Below are positions 9,133 to 17,252 of a stretch of 64,000 nucleotides of DNA, piece by piece. The first letter of the stretch is position 1; every line of letters starts with the position of its first letter. The notes beneath the pieces are model-generated. The model worked only from the letters and a program-made list of their open reading frames with translations, ran no database searches and was not told the origin of the DNA. This DNA is from Lachnoclostridium sp. An76 (GTDB lineage: Bacteria; Bacillota; Clostridia; Lachnospirales; Lachnospiraceae), in contig NZ_NFHL01000002.1 in NCBI RefSeq assembly GCF_002161355.1, positions 186,001 to 250,000 on the forward strand, given 5' to 3'. Both the position numbers and the translations under genes were made by a program.

Positions 9133-9753
9133 TCACTCCGGTATATATCTCTTAAAGATCCTTCTGAAAATATGGGCGTTGATATAGCCTGCAATGCTGA
9201 ACCCTGCGATCAGGTCAAAAAATGCGGCTGCAATAAACTGCCCGAAGAACAGAAACACCCACGGGAGCAGGCTGATGACCGCGATCAGGATCGTAAACGG
9301 CAGATGAGCCAGCGCCATGAGAAACGAATTCTTAAACACTTTCTTTGTACTGTTCTCAAAAAACGCCATGACCGGGAACATATAGCAGCTTCCCATGTAT
9401 ACAAAGACCGCGACCACGCAGAACAGGATAAAGAGCGGGCGCGCTTTCTCCAGCCCCATCTTCGTACAGACGTAAAAATCGCAGCCGAGCACAGCCGCCA
9501 CTGCCAGCAGGATCAGCGTCACGACAGTCGCCTGCTTAAAGTTCTCCTTAAATGCCTGAAAAAAGCTTCGGAACACATAAGACTCTTCATTTTTTATCAT
9601 TTTCAGCGCCACCGTATAGAATGCAGTGGCAGCCGCTCCCGCCGTCACCACCGGGATGCTGCACACGATCCACAGCACATTCAGGATAACAAGGTCCGCG
9701 GCCTTTCCCAGCACCTGCGCCAGCTTGCCGTCTGCGGAAAATAATCCTCCCAT
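9133..9753 (-). CDS. YesL-family (DUF624) membrane protein
   Basis: Integral membrane protein of 206 residues with about five helices and the DUF624 pattern: GKAADLVILNVLWIVCSIPVVTAG near the N-terminus, followed by ATAFYTVALK and RSFFQAFKENFKQAT. By family, YesL proteins accompany YesMN systems and sugar ABC transporters; the molecular role is unknown. AGGAGG lies 9 bases upstream of ATG 9753. It heads the operon that runs through the anchored hypothetical protein to the kinase and response regulator. Its promoter (-35 TTGAAA, -10 TAGAAT, 17-bp spacing) overlaps one of three A/T-tract CCGAC-like repeats. A second DUF624 gene lies at 40373-41026 upstream of xpt. Confidence 0.88.
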   Translation of the reverse strand: MGGLFSADGKLAQVLGKAADLVILNVLWIVCSIPVVTAGAAATAFYTVALKMIKNEESYVFRSFFQAFKENFKQATVVTLILLAVAAVLGCDFYVCTKMGLEKARPLFILFCVVAVFVYMGSCYMFPVMAFFENSTKKVFKNSFLMALAHLPFTILIAVISLLPWVFLFFGQFIAAAFFDLIAGFSIAGYINAHIFRRIFKRYIPE

Positions 9754-9801
9754 AGTTTATTTCCTCCTACGTATATATCTCTGTTTTTGCTATCTTCGTC
9801 T

Positions 9802-9830
9802 ATTCTACTTGAAAAAAACCGACTTTTCAA
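9802..9830 (-). promoter_or_regulatory. Promoter of the yesL-yesMN operon
   Basis: On the minus strand, TTGAAA (9830-9825), a 17-bp spacer and TAGAAT (9807-9802) fit a sigma-A promoter about 50 bp upstream of yesL. The spacer contains one copy of the GTCGGTTTTTTT motif. Confidence 0.6.
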
Positions 9831-9870
9831 TAAAAAAACCTGATTTCAAAAGCGTAAAAAACCGAGTAAA
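9811..9870. promoter_or_regulatory. Three A/T-tract CCGA-like direct repeats upstream of yesL
   Basis: Copies read AAAAAACCGACTTTT, AAAAAACCTGATTTC and AAAAAACCGAGTAAA, with their CC at 9819, 9839 and 9862. The spacing of 20-23 bp is two helical turns, typical of AraC-class activator sites. The first copy overlaps the yesL promoter and the others extend upstream of it. Similar sequence occurs at 4985-5036 and 11153-11172. Confidence 0.5.
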
Positions 9871-9871
9871 A

Positions 9872-9901
9872 CAGCCCCACGGTTCTTTTCCCGTGAGGCT
9901 G
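9872..9901 (-). terminator. Rho-independent terminator after the GH105 gene
   Basis: The hairpin CAGCCTCACGG / CCGTGGGGCTG (one mismatch, 8-base loop) is followed on the minus strand by TTTTACTCGGTTTTTT. It begins about 50 bp past the GH105 stop. Confidence 0.7.
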
Positions 9902-9949
9902 CGTATTTTCAGATCTCTATATTCTTTGCGTTCCTGCGCCCTTTCCTCT

Positions 9950-11071
9950 TTACAGATGGAGCAGCGCTTCCGCCAGCGCCAGGATCGTCAGTGACTGTCC
10001 GTACGCCATGGGCGCGATCAGGATATTTTTGTAGTGGTCCGCATCCATGCCCATGCCCGTACCGCCGGATACATTGAGCACAGTGCCGTCCTTGTCGATA
10101 TTCTTCATGATACCTTTTACTGCCTTTTCCGCGCACAGCAGATAAGAATCATCCAGGATGCCCATGCGGATCCCTTTCATGATGCCGCATGCGATCGCCG
10201 CGGAACCGGACACTTCCTCATAGCTGTCCGCATCGTCCAGCACGGTGTGCCACAGGCCGCTCGGCGCCTGGAGTTTCTTCAGCGCTTTGACCTGCGCTTT
10301 GTATGTATCGATGATGATCGTCCTCACGCCCGGATTCAGCGTGCCCTTGAACATCTCCACATAGTCCAGGATGCCCAGGGTAAACCAGCTGTTGCCGCGG
10401 CACCAGAAGATCCCGCCGAAGTTGTCGTTCCTGTTGAAGGACCAGCCGTGATAGAACAGCCCGGTCTTCTTCTCGTAGAGGTATTTGATGTGCATGAGCA
10501 CCTGATGGATGCCTTCATTGATCCACTCTTCATTCTGGTATTTCTGTCCCATCTTGTTCAGGAACAGCACTGTCATGAACAGGGTGTCGATCCACATCTC
10601 GCTCTCATTGAGGCGCACGCCCTGCCGGTCGCCGTTGGCGCTGGTCACATGCTGGAACCCGCCTTCCTTTGTCCTCGGGATGCAGTTCATCAGCCAGTCC
10701 GCCCAGTCAAGGCAGAGTTTCTCGAACTTCTCGTCGTGATAATACTCATTGAGCTCCGCCAGGGTAAGCAGCGGCGTCGTTGTATTGATATTCCTTGACG
10801 GAAGCCCCAGCTCCATGTTTTCCACGAACCAGTCATGCAGGAATTCTTTGTACTTCTCGTTCTTGTCATACTGCATGATCTTCAGCAGTCCGTACAGTCC
10901 CACTCCCTGCGGCCAGTCCCATTCCCTGATGCCGAAATCCCTGGCAAAAAAGCCGATCGCCTCCCCGCCGGATTCTTCCAGCTCTTTGGCATTGTCCGGA
11001 CCGCCCAGGTTTAACAGCTTGTCCACTACAAGATCTAATTTTTTTCTCAGCTCTGACTCTTTGATATTCAT
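9950..11071 (-). CDS. GH105-family unsaturated rhamnogalacturonyl/uronyl hydrolase
   Basis: Protein of 373 residues resembling YteR/YesR. It hydrolyses the unsaturated uronic acid from the non-reducing end of oligosaccharides made by polysaccharide lyases. Visible family features are an alpha/alpha-barrel repeat pattern, WPQGVGLYGL near residue 57, the probable catalytic Asp in EMWIDTLFM, LFYHGWSFN, FWCRGNSWF and C-terminal PMAYGQSLTILALAEAL. There is no signal peptide, so it is cytoplasmic. ATG 11071 has AAGGAGGAG upstream; a frame 10 codons longer has no ribosome site. It is a single-gene unit with its own promoter (-10 TATAAT at 11105-11100, weak -35) and terminator. An A/T-tract repeat lies around position -60, consistent with activator control. 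Confidence 0.88.
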   Translation of the reverse strand: MNIKESELRKKLDLVVDKLLNLGGPDNAKELEESGGEAIGFFARDFGIREWDWPQGVGLYGLLKIMQYDKNEKYKEFLHDWFVENMELGLPSRNINTTTPLLTLAELNEYYHDEKFEKLCLDWADWLMNCIPRTKEGGFQHVTSANGDRQGVRLNESEMWIDTLFMTVLFLNKMGQKYQNEEWINEGIHQVLMHIKYLYEKKTGLFYHGWSFNRNDNFGGIFWCRGNSWFTLGILDYVEMFKGTLNPGVRTIIIDTYKAQVKALKKLQAPSGLWHTVLDDADSYEEVSGSAAIACGIMKGIRMGILDDSYLLCAEKAVKGIMKNIDKDGTVLNVSGGTGMGMDADHYKNILIAPMAYGQSLTILALAEALLHL

Positions 11072-11099
11072 CCGATCTCTCCTCCTTTTTCCTAACCGC

Positions 11100-11172
11100 A
11101 TTATATCAGATAAAGTCCTGCCGAGGAACAGAATTACCCGAACACCGGTCTGAAAAAAAACGACTTTTTTCA
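11100..11172 (-). promoter_or_regulatory. Promoter and putative activator site of the GH105 gene
   Basis: On the minus strand a consensus -10 TATAAT (11105-11100) lacks a good -35. A copy of the repeat, AAAAAAGTCGTTTTTTTTC, lies at 11171-11153, about 50-65 bp upstream of the start. This arrangement suggests an activator-dependent promoter. Confidence 0.5.
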
Positions 11173-11203
11173 GGTTTTCCCACCCGAAATACCCGACATT
11201 CCG

Positions 11204-11251
11204 AAAAAACGGGATCCAGACTTCCCGCCGGAAATCCGGATCCCGTTTTTT
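11204..11251 (-). terminator. Terminator after uxaC
   Basis: AAAAAACGGGATCC and GGATCCCGTTTTTT flank an 18-20 base loop that contains a smaller CCGG stem. The T-run on the minus strand follows the uxaC stop by about 20 bp. Confidence 0.8.
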
Positions 11252-11269
11252 GCTTATACTGTCTTTACC

Positions 11270-12685
11270 TTATACTGTCTCCAGGTCAAACCCGAAATAC
11301 CGCACCGCATTATTATAGGAAATATCTTTCACGATCTTTCCGAGGACTTCCATATCTTTCGGGTACTCGCCATTTTCCACCCATCCGCCGATCAGATCGC
11401 AGAGGATCCTGCGGAAATACTCATGCCGCGTATAGGAGAGGAAACTCCTGGAATCTGTCAGCATGCCCACGAAATTTCCCAGGCATCCCAGGTTCGCAAG
11501 GGATGTCATCTGCTTCCTCATGCCGGTCTTATGGTCGTTGAACCACCACGCAGACCCCTGCTGGATCTTCGCCGCCGCAGAGGAATCCTGGAAGCATCCG
11601 ATGATCGTGCCGATCGCCTCGTCGTCATTGGGGTTCAGGCTGTAGATGATCGTCTTCGGGAGCTCGTCCGTCTTATTCAGCGCATCCAGGAAATCTGCCA
11701 TCTGTCCGGACGGCGCGTAATTATTGATGCAGTCAAACCCGGTGTCCGGCCCTAATTTTCCATACATAGGGCTGTTGTTGTCGCGCTTGCATCCATAGTG
11801 GAGCTGCATCGCCCAGCCAAGGCGGCTGTACTCTCTGCCCGCGAACATCATGAACGCAGTCTTGTATTTCAGCTCTTCTTCCTTTGTGATACTCTCTCCT
11901 GCCAGGCGCTTTGCCACGATCCCCTCCACTTCCTTATCAGAAGCCGGCACGTACATCACATACTCCAGCGCATGGTCTGACGCGCGGCATCCCATCTCAG
12001 CGAAGAATGCCATTCTCTTTTTCAGCGCCTCTTTGATGTCAGCGAATGTACGGATCTCCATCCCCGCTGCATCGCCCAGTTTCTTAAGATAGTCCGCGAA
12101 ATCCGGTTTCTCCACGTTCATCGCCTTGTCCGGGCGCCATGCAGGGAGCACCTGTACGTCAAAGCTGTCATCCTCTTTAATAACCTTATGCCACTCCAGG
12201 GAATCCGCCGGGTCATCTGTGGTGCACACGAGCGTAACTCCGGACTGGCGGATGATATTGCGCACGCTCATGGAATCCTCCGCAAGCTTCGCATTGCACA
12301 GGTTCCACACTTCCTCCGCGGTCTCTCCATTCAGGACGCCGTGGTATCCAAAATATCTCTGAAGCTCCAGATGGCTCCAGTGGTACAGCGGGTTCCCGAT
12401 CCCCCGCTCCAGTGTCTCCGCCCATTTCTGGAATTTCTCCCTGTCCGTGGCGTCCCCTGTGATATACTTCTCCTCCACGCCGTTAGAGCGCATGAGGCGC
12501 CATTTATAGTGGTCTCCGCCCAGCCATACCTGAGTGATGTTGTCAAATTTCCGGTCCTGCGCGATCTCTTTCGGATCGATGTGGCAGTGATAATCGAGGA
12601 TCGGAGCTTTTTCCGCATAGTCGTGGAACAGCTCTTTTGCAGTGTCCGTGCTGAGCAGGAAGTCTTTGTCCATAAATTGTTTCAT
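11270..12685 (-). CDS. uxaC: Uronate isomerase (glucuronate/galacturonate isomerase)
   Basis: Full-length UxaC of 471 residues. It interconverts D-glucuronate with D-fructuronate and D-galacturonate with D-tagaturonate, the first step of hexuronate catabolism. Family motifs include FMDKDFLLSTDTAKELFHDYAE at the N-terminus, LDYHCHIDPKEIA with metal-binding histidines, VCTTDDPADSLEWHK, GWAMQLHYGCKRDNN and the C-terminal GMLTDSRSFLSYTRHEYFRRILC. AAGGAG precedes ATG 12685 by 9-10 bases. It is transcribed alone, away from uxaA and uxaB but with the same type of LacI-family operator in its promoter. It links the glucuronate released by the GH115 enzyme and the galacturonate released by pectin enzymes to the same pathway. 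Confidence 0.96.
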   Translation of the reverse strand: MKQFMDKDFLLSTDTAKELFHDYAEKAPILDYHCHIDPKEIAQDRKFDNITQVWLGGDHYKWRLMRSNGVEEKYITGDATDREKFQKWAETLERGIGNPLYHWSHLELQRYFGYHGVLNGETAEEVWNLCNAKLAEDSMSVRNIIRQSGVTLVCTTDDPADSLEWHKVIKEDDSFDVQVLPAWRPDKAMNVEKPDFADYLKKLGDAAGMEIRTFADIKEALKKRMAFFAEMGCRASDHALEYVMYVPASDKEVEGIVAKRLAGESITKEEELKYKTAFMMFAGREYSRLGWAMQLHYGCKRDNNSPMYGKLGPDTGFDCINNYAPSGQMADFLDALNKTDELPKTIIYSLNPNDDEAIGTIIGCFQDSSAAAKIQQGSAWWFNDHKTGMRKQMTSLANLGCLGNFVGMLTDSRSFLSYTRHEYFRRILCDLIGGWVENGEYPKDMEVLGKIVKDISYNNAVRYFGFDLETV

Positions 12686-12798
12686 GATGATCGTTCTCCT
12701 TTTTTAATGAGTGCGGGGTTTACGGGGTGCTGTTATGATACTTTCACAGTTATGATGTCCGAGCCAGACGCGGACCGAGGTACCAACGCTTTATCAGC

Positions 12799-12846
12799 TG
12801 TAAGCTCTTACATTCAGAGTGTAAGAGCTTACATGCAAAAAGTCAA
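12799..12846 (-). promoter_or_regulatory. uxaC promoter with two LacI-type operators
   Basis: On the minus strand, TTGACT (12846-12841), a 17-bp spacer and TACACT (12823-12818) form the promoter. Two 14-bp palindromes, TGTAAG-AG-CTTACA (12820-12833) and TGTAAG-CT-CTTACA (12799-12812), lie between -35 and -10 and over the start site. Their centres are 21 bp apart. The same palindrome occurs before uxaA and the lacI-type gene. Confidence 0.75.
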
Positions 12847-12901
12847 TATCTTTTTCCCGCATTTTCATGTAAGATATCATTATTTTGAAAAATTCTGTTT
12901 A

Positions 12902-15535
12902 TCAGTCAAAGTCTGCCGAACCATTTCTGAGATATTTTTCTCTGAATTCGGTTCTCACCAGCGGGTTGTCTTTTCTCCAGATTTGTCTCAGTCTATTTTT
13001 CAGGTAATTTATCGACACTTCCGGACAGTTTCTGCTTTCCAGCTGTTCGATGAACCAGAGATATTTTACGACCTGCATAGCTTCCGCAATATCCCGATTG
13101 GAGCTTTCTGTCAGATTTTGCCTGGACGCCTGCGGGGAAATACTGCTGTTTTTTATATTGACATAAAATCTAAAGTTTTCAAACATCAGCCACTCAATGT
13201 CCATTGGACCTGCGTTTATACGCACAGATCGGAACCAGAAATCGGAAATCGGACGCAGCACTGTTTTTTCAATATGAAATGTGGATTCATATGGCGCCGT
13301 TTCAATAAGATCTCTTTTCACCAAAAAATAAACTGATGACGGCTGATGTTTTTTCCCTGCTAATAAATTAATCCACTTTTTTGCATAATCATCATCAGAA
13401 ATCCCTTTCGTTATATAATACATTTCAAACGACATATTATAGTATCCGACATCCGCACATTTATAACGTCTGAGTCTCTTCAATTTTTTTCTCGATATAA
13501 AAGCGCTTTTCCAAACATTTTCATATAAACTGGATTCCAAAATGGATTGAATTTCATCTGTCATATTATAAAGCGATAAACATTCATTTGTTCTCTGGTG
13601 ATTTTTTTCCGGGATCAGGCACCATACGCAATTATTCGGTATTTGATCAACATTTTTTATCTCATTATTTTTATACCCGTCAATCCGTATTCCTTTATTG
13701 GCAAAAGGAATTGATTTCGCTATCCTGCCTCCTATTTCAATCCTGCCTGCTTCCAGGGCATCAAATATGGAATTATACTTAACGCCAGACTGGTTCCAAA
13801 GCTGTCTGTAACTGTCATTTTCATTAAAATAAACACAGCCTTCAATATCATACAGATAGCGCGACAAAACAATCTGATAGTCTGATTTCTCTTTATTTTC
13901 TGCAAGGTATTCCTCATAATTCTGCTCTGTAATTTTATACCGCAGACTATTGGTCTCTTGATCAGAAAGCGTCAGTTTCCAGAAATTATTTTTTACATAG
14001 GTTCTCACAACCAAAAGAACATGATCCATCATTGCCTCTTTCGTATTTATTGTAAACGGAAGGGCAAGCGTTGCGTCTAGACTATCCCAAAAATCCCTCT
14101 TCAGTTTAATCTCTGTCCCGCTGAACTGTTTCTGCGCATATTCATACTTTGTGATATATCGGTCCCCCTTCACCAGGTGCAGCCGATATTCCACCTGATC
14201 TTCAAACCCGGAAGTCCGCACCCATATTTCATCCGACAGCATAAACCCGGCGAGAAACCCAATCCCGAAAAAACCCATCGGCTTATACGCCAGATTCAGC
14301 TTTCTGTATTCCCTGGATCGGTAGTAGGAAACCCCGATATTCAGGAAAAAATTCCTGATCACATCGTCCGTCATCCCAATCCCGTTATCCCTGATGTACA
14401 CATACTTGTCATCCGCGCTCACGGTTATGCACGGGATATACGGATCAAAAGCATCCTTTTTCTTCTGCTCCCGCTCTTTTCTGACCATACATGCATCTAT
14501 CGCATTCTGAATGATCTCCCTCAGACCGACTGTCCGGTCTCCGTATAGATGTTCGCCCATGAACAATTCCGAGATGGAAGCGAAATCCATGGTAAATGTA
14601 TGGTGCCAGATCTGATAATCGCCCTGAGTGCGTATTTCTCGCTTTACAATATCGTTTTTTACCTTCAGTTCGGGACCATTGCTGCGGCTTGTCCAGGCAA
14701 TCGCGTCCCTTAATTCTTTTTCGATCATATCGAGATGATTGAAAAGTGCTCTGTGTGCAGCTTCATCATCGCAGATTCCGTCCACACGATAAAACCCTTT
14801 CTCATCGATACGACAGTCTGTAATTGACAGATGTTTTTTCCAATGTTCCTGGCTGATTCCTCTCAGCCTCAGAAAATTATAGAGCGTATACGGAGCCCGG
14901 TTCCGGGACAGATCCATAGCATCCGCAAGCCGCAGCAGAATCGCGCACAAAGCAGTATTCAGATTCATTCCGTCTGCGCGCAGATCTGCCGGCAGACGCT
15001 CAATGTAAGAAATATCTTTCATATGGCTGGCACATATCGTCGGAAGATACTGATGAAAGATCAGATGATGCCGTCCAAAATTCAGCGGCTGTCCCGCTTC
15101 ATCGCGAATCTTGTCGTTTTCGATAAAATATGCGCTCCTGTCCCCATGCGACTCGCGTATTTCCTCCAACGGTGTCTCCTCATCCCCCAGTCTGACCATC
15201 CCGATATCGTGCAGTAATGCCGTATAAATAAGGCATACTATCTCTATCGCTGACAGCTGGGAAGGATCCAGCAACTGCCCCATAAGATCGATCACATTGA
15301 TACTGTGCTGCAGATCGTGCAAAGTAAAATTCCCCGCCGAAGCCCTAATTTCCCCCAGCGCCGTTTTACAAACTTTTATACATTTCAGAATTTCACGTTC
15401 GGTCTCCCTTGCATAATTTCCCCGCTCACTGTTTTCATCGGCTATTTTCTCTAAAGCCTCAAACAATACTGGCGGGGTCTGCCCGATCAATGTCTTTATA
15501 TCTTCCAGCCAATTATTATCCGATTTTTTGCCCAT
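12902..15535 (-). CDS. HD-domain plus Hsp90-type ATPase protein of unknown function
   Basis: Large protein of about 877 residues. Residues about 60-260 look like a metal-dependent HD phosphohydrolase: TLHDLQHS, LLHDIGM, HHLIFHQYLP with ASHMKD, and LRLADAMD. Residues about 300-560 are a GHKL/Hsp90-like ATPase: N-box LREIIQNAIDAC, G1 DNGIGM and G2 GFFGIGFLAGFM. The C-terminal third is not recognised. ATG 15535 has AAAGGA 9 bases upstream; an ATG at 15544 overlaps the stop of an AAA-ATPase remnant. Base composition is clearly more A/T-rich than its neighbours and it interrupts a uronate gene cluster, so recent acquisition is likely. The combination of a nucleotide-hydrolase-like HD domain and a conformational ATPase fits a stress or phage-defence role, but this is speculation. 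Confidence 0.75.
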   Translation of the reverse strand: MGKKSDNNWLEDIKTLIGQTPPVLFEALEKIADENSERGNYARETEREILKCIKVCKTALGEIRASAGNFTLHDLQHSINVIDLMGQLLDPSQLSAIEIVCLIYTALLHDIGMVRLGDEETPLEEIRESHGDRSAYFIENDKIRDEAGQPLNFGRHHLIFHQYLPTICASHMKDISYIERLPADLRADGMNLNTALCAILLRLADAMDLSRNRAPYTLYNFLRLRGISQEHWKKHLSITDCRIDEKGFYRVDGICDDEAAHRALFNHLDMIEKELRDAIAWTSRSNGPELKVKNDIVKREIRTQGDYQIWHHTFTMDFASISELFMGEHLYGDRTVGLREIIQNAIDACMVRKEREQKKKDAFDPYIPCITVSADDKYVYIRDNGIGMTDDVIRNFFLNIGVSYYRSREYRKLNLAYKPMGFFGIGFLAGFMLSDEIWVRTSGFEDQVEYRLHLVKGDRYITKYEYAQKQFSGTEIKLKRDFWDSLDATLALPFTINTKEAMMDHVLLVVRTYVKNNFWKLTLSDQETNSLRYKITEQNYEEYLAENKEKSDYQIVLSRYLYDIEGCVYFNENDSYRQLWNQSGVKYNSIFDALEAGRIEIGGRIAKSIPFANKGIRIDGYKNNEIKNVDQIPNNCVWCLIPEKNHQRTNECLSLYNMTDEIQSILESSLYENVWKSAFISRKKLKRLRRYKCADVGYYNMSFEMYYITKGISDDDYAKKWINLLAGKKHQPSSVYFLVKRDLIETAPYESTFHIEKTVLRPISDFWFRSVRINAGPMDIEWLMFENFRFYVNIKNSSISPQASRQNLTESSNRDIAEAMQVVKYLWFIEQLESRNCPEVSINYLKNRLRQIWRKDNPLVRTEFREKYLRNGSADFD

Positions 15536-15540
15536 CCTAT

Positions 15541-15813
15541 TCATTCCTTTATTTCATCTTTTTTTGTATCTGCTTTATCGCTTTCCTGCATCCATTCACG
15601 GATCTGGTTCATAAAAATATTCTGTATCTCCCGGTTCGGGATAGCAAGCCGACGGAACTCTCCATCTGCCTTTCCCCTCTGTGGCAGATATCCTGTGGTA
15701 AAAAGTACGCTCCATACATTTTCCACCCTGCTGTACAGATCATTATAGGTCAGCTCTTCATTAATTTCTTTTGTGTCAGATTCGCCTGAGATCAGCCTCT
15801 CAATACTTTCTTT
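15541..15813 (-). pseudogene. C-terminal remnant of an AAA-ATPase-like/PD-(D/E)XK protein
   Basis: An open frame of about 90 codons is preceded by a stop at 15816-15814 and has no good start. It encodes SIERLISGES, then EINEELTYNDLY, VENVWSVLFTTGYL, GKADGEFRRLAIPNREI and QIREWMQES. I recognise this as part of the common clostridial/Bacteroides AAA-ATPase-like protein with a C-terminal nuclease-like domain. The complete protein is normally over 500 residues, so more than 80 percent is missing. Its stop overlaps the upstream ATG of the HD-Hsp90 gene as ATGA. A short product could be read from GTG 15726. It most likely marks an insertion or deletion junction. Confidence 0.7.
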
Positions 15814-15829
15814 TTAAATCACTTTCCTT

Positions 15830-15953
15830 TTAAACCGTGATCTCAATCTGATTCTTTTCTATATCCACAATACAGCTTTCATAGTATCCGTCCCCCGTTG
15901 TGCGCGGGCCGCTCCAGGTCATTTACATACATCGCTATGTGCTCTATCCTCAT
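15830..15953 (-). pseudogene. Internally deleted VOC/glyoxalase-family gene
   Basis: AGGAG precedes ATG 15953, which opens [14 protein letters not shown], the typical start of a vicinal-oxygen-chelate protein. The sequence then jumps, with a frame change, to [14 protein letters not shown] and [10 protein letters not shown] followed by a stop at 15832-15830, the typical end of the same family. A normal gene is about 375 bp; only about 124 bp remain. The middle was evidently deleted. In the original frame translation stops within about 24 codons. Confidence 0.75.
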
Positions 15954-15976
15954 AATATCTCCTCTCTCTGCGCCTG

Positions 15977-16981
15977 TTAAAAATCCGTTGTGCATCTCTT
16001 CACGAGCATACACTCCACCGGCACTTCCGCCGGGACATCCTCCCCTTTTAAAAGTTTCATGATATTATCGATCGTAAGGTTGCACAGCTTTTCCGCCGTA
16101 TTGTCGATCGTCGTCAGCTCCGGCTCGCAGCACACGGAATACTCGGAGTTATTGTACCCGATCACGCTCAGTTCTTCCGGGATCTTCAGCCCTTTTGCAT
16201 TGGCATATTTCACTGCGCCCACGGCAAGGGCATCGTCCGTGGCAAAGACGCTGTCATATTCCAGCGCGCGCCTCGCCAGAAGGATATCCCGGACCAGATG
16301 GATCCGGTTCTCTGTAAGGAGCTTTAACTCCCCAAGCACGGGCAGCCCGTTTTCCCTGAGCGCCCGCTCATATCCTTCCATCTTCTGCGATACGCTGTAC
16401 GAGCGGGAATCCGTCAGGAAGAGGATCCGCTTCCTCCCGGACCGGATCAGCCGGGACACCGCGTCATAAACCGCCTCTTCGTCCTTATTGTATACGGAAT
16501 AGATATTTTCTCCGCTGATCTTGCCGTTGATCAGGAATACCGGGATCTTCTCCGCTGCCCTGCGGATATATTCCGCGGATGAAGCGTCTCCGTCCCCATA
16601 GCCGGTATAGGTAGATCCCACCAGGATCAGGGCGTCGATCCGTTTCTTCATGATCAGGTCCACTGCCTCTTCCTTCTTCTGCTGTTCGTGCCCGCTGCAG
16701 TAGAGGATACAGTCATACCCGTATTCCTTCAGCCTGCGCTCGAGAAAAGAGACTGCACGCGCCATATACGCGTCCGCCACGTCCGGGCAGATGATCCCGA
16801 TGATCTGCATGGAGTCAAGCCCCAGCCCCCGGGCGAACACATTCGGCGTATAATCATTTTCTTCCATGACAGCGAGTACTTTCTGCCGGGTCTGCTCGCT
16901 CACCCGCGGGCTTCCGTTTACCACCCGCGATACCGTGGCAATGGATACTCCCGCCAGTTCTGCTATATCATAAATATTCAT
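15977..16981 (-). CDS. LacI-family transcriptional regulator of uronate genes
   Basis: Regulator of 334 residues. The N-terminal helix-turn-helix (residues 1-50: IYDIAELAGVSIATVSRVVNG, then VSEQTRQKV) and hinge are followed by a periplasmic-binding-protein-like sensor domain (IIGIICPDVAD, IGYNNSEYSVCCEPELTTI). GAGGAG lies before ATG 16981. It is divergent from uxaA, and a version of its presumed operator lies in its own leader (17017-17030), suggesting autoregulation. Perfect or near-perfect TGTAAG-NN-CTTACA sites in the uxaA and uxaC promoters point to repression of hexuronate catabolism relieved by a pathway intermediate. The function corresponds to UxuR/KdgR-like LacI members, and the ligand is not known. 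Confidence 0.88.
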   Translation of the reverse strand: MNIYDIAELAGVSIATVSRVVNGSPRVSEQTRQKVLAVMEENDYTPNVFARGLGLDSMQIIGIICPDVADAYMARAVSFLERRLKEYGYDCILYCSGHEQQKKEEAVDLIMKKRIDALILVGSTYTGYGDGDASSAEYIRRAAEKIPVFLINGKISGENIYSVYNKDEEAVYDAVSRLIRSGRKRILFLTDSRSYSVSQKMEGYERALRENGLPVLGELKLLTENRIHLVRDILLARRALEYDSVFATDDALAVGAVKYANAKGLKIPEELSVIGYNNSEYSVCCEPELTTIDNTAEKLCNLTIDNIMKLLKGEDVPAEVPVECMLVKRCTTDF

Positions 16982-17016
16982 ATCCTGATCTCCTCGTAGT
17001 CATAAGCACTGTGTTT

Positions 17017-17068
17017 GGTAACTGCTTACATTTATGTCCATTATAAAGAAATATCTCCCAGGAATCAA
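17017..17068 (-). promoter_or_regulatory. Promoter and operator of the lacI-type regulator
   Basis: On the minus strand, TTGATT (17068-17063), a 17-bp spacer and TATAAT (17045-17040) form a strong promoter. TGTAAG-CA-GTTACC (17030-17017), two mismatches from the uxaA operator, sits just downstream of the start site. Confidence 0.7.
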
Positions 17069-17173
17069 CCGCCCGGATCCCAGAGATAAAGAGAACATGC
17101 TTTTCTCACCCGAATATCCTGATAATCGGACTGTTACAATACAATTTCTTTTACACAAAATCTCCCCTCCCTC

Positions 17174-17219
17174 TTGACTCTTCCCCAAAAATGAAGTACC
17201 TTGTATGTAAGCACTTACA
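17174..17219 (+). promoter_or_regulatory. uxaA promoter with LacI-type operator
   Basis: TTGACT (17174-17179), 17 bp, then TACCTT (17197-17202). The palindrome TGTAAG-CA-CTTACA (17206-17219) covers the expected transcription start, a classic repressor position. Confidence 0.75.
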
Positions 17220-17252
17220 CAGCCGCATGTGAGCGGCAGAATGGAGAGTAAA

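Noticed and set aside
12188..13336. Long plus-strand frame opposite uxaC and the HD-Hsp90 gene
   Set aside because: It is antisense to two well-supported genes and has no domain or ribosome site.
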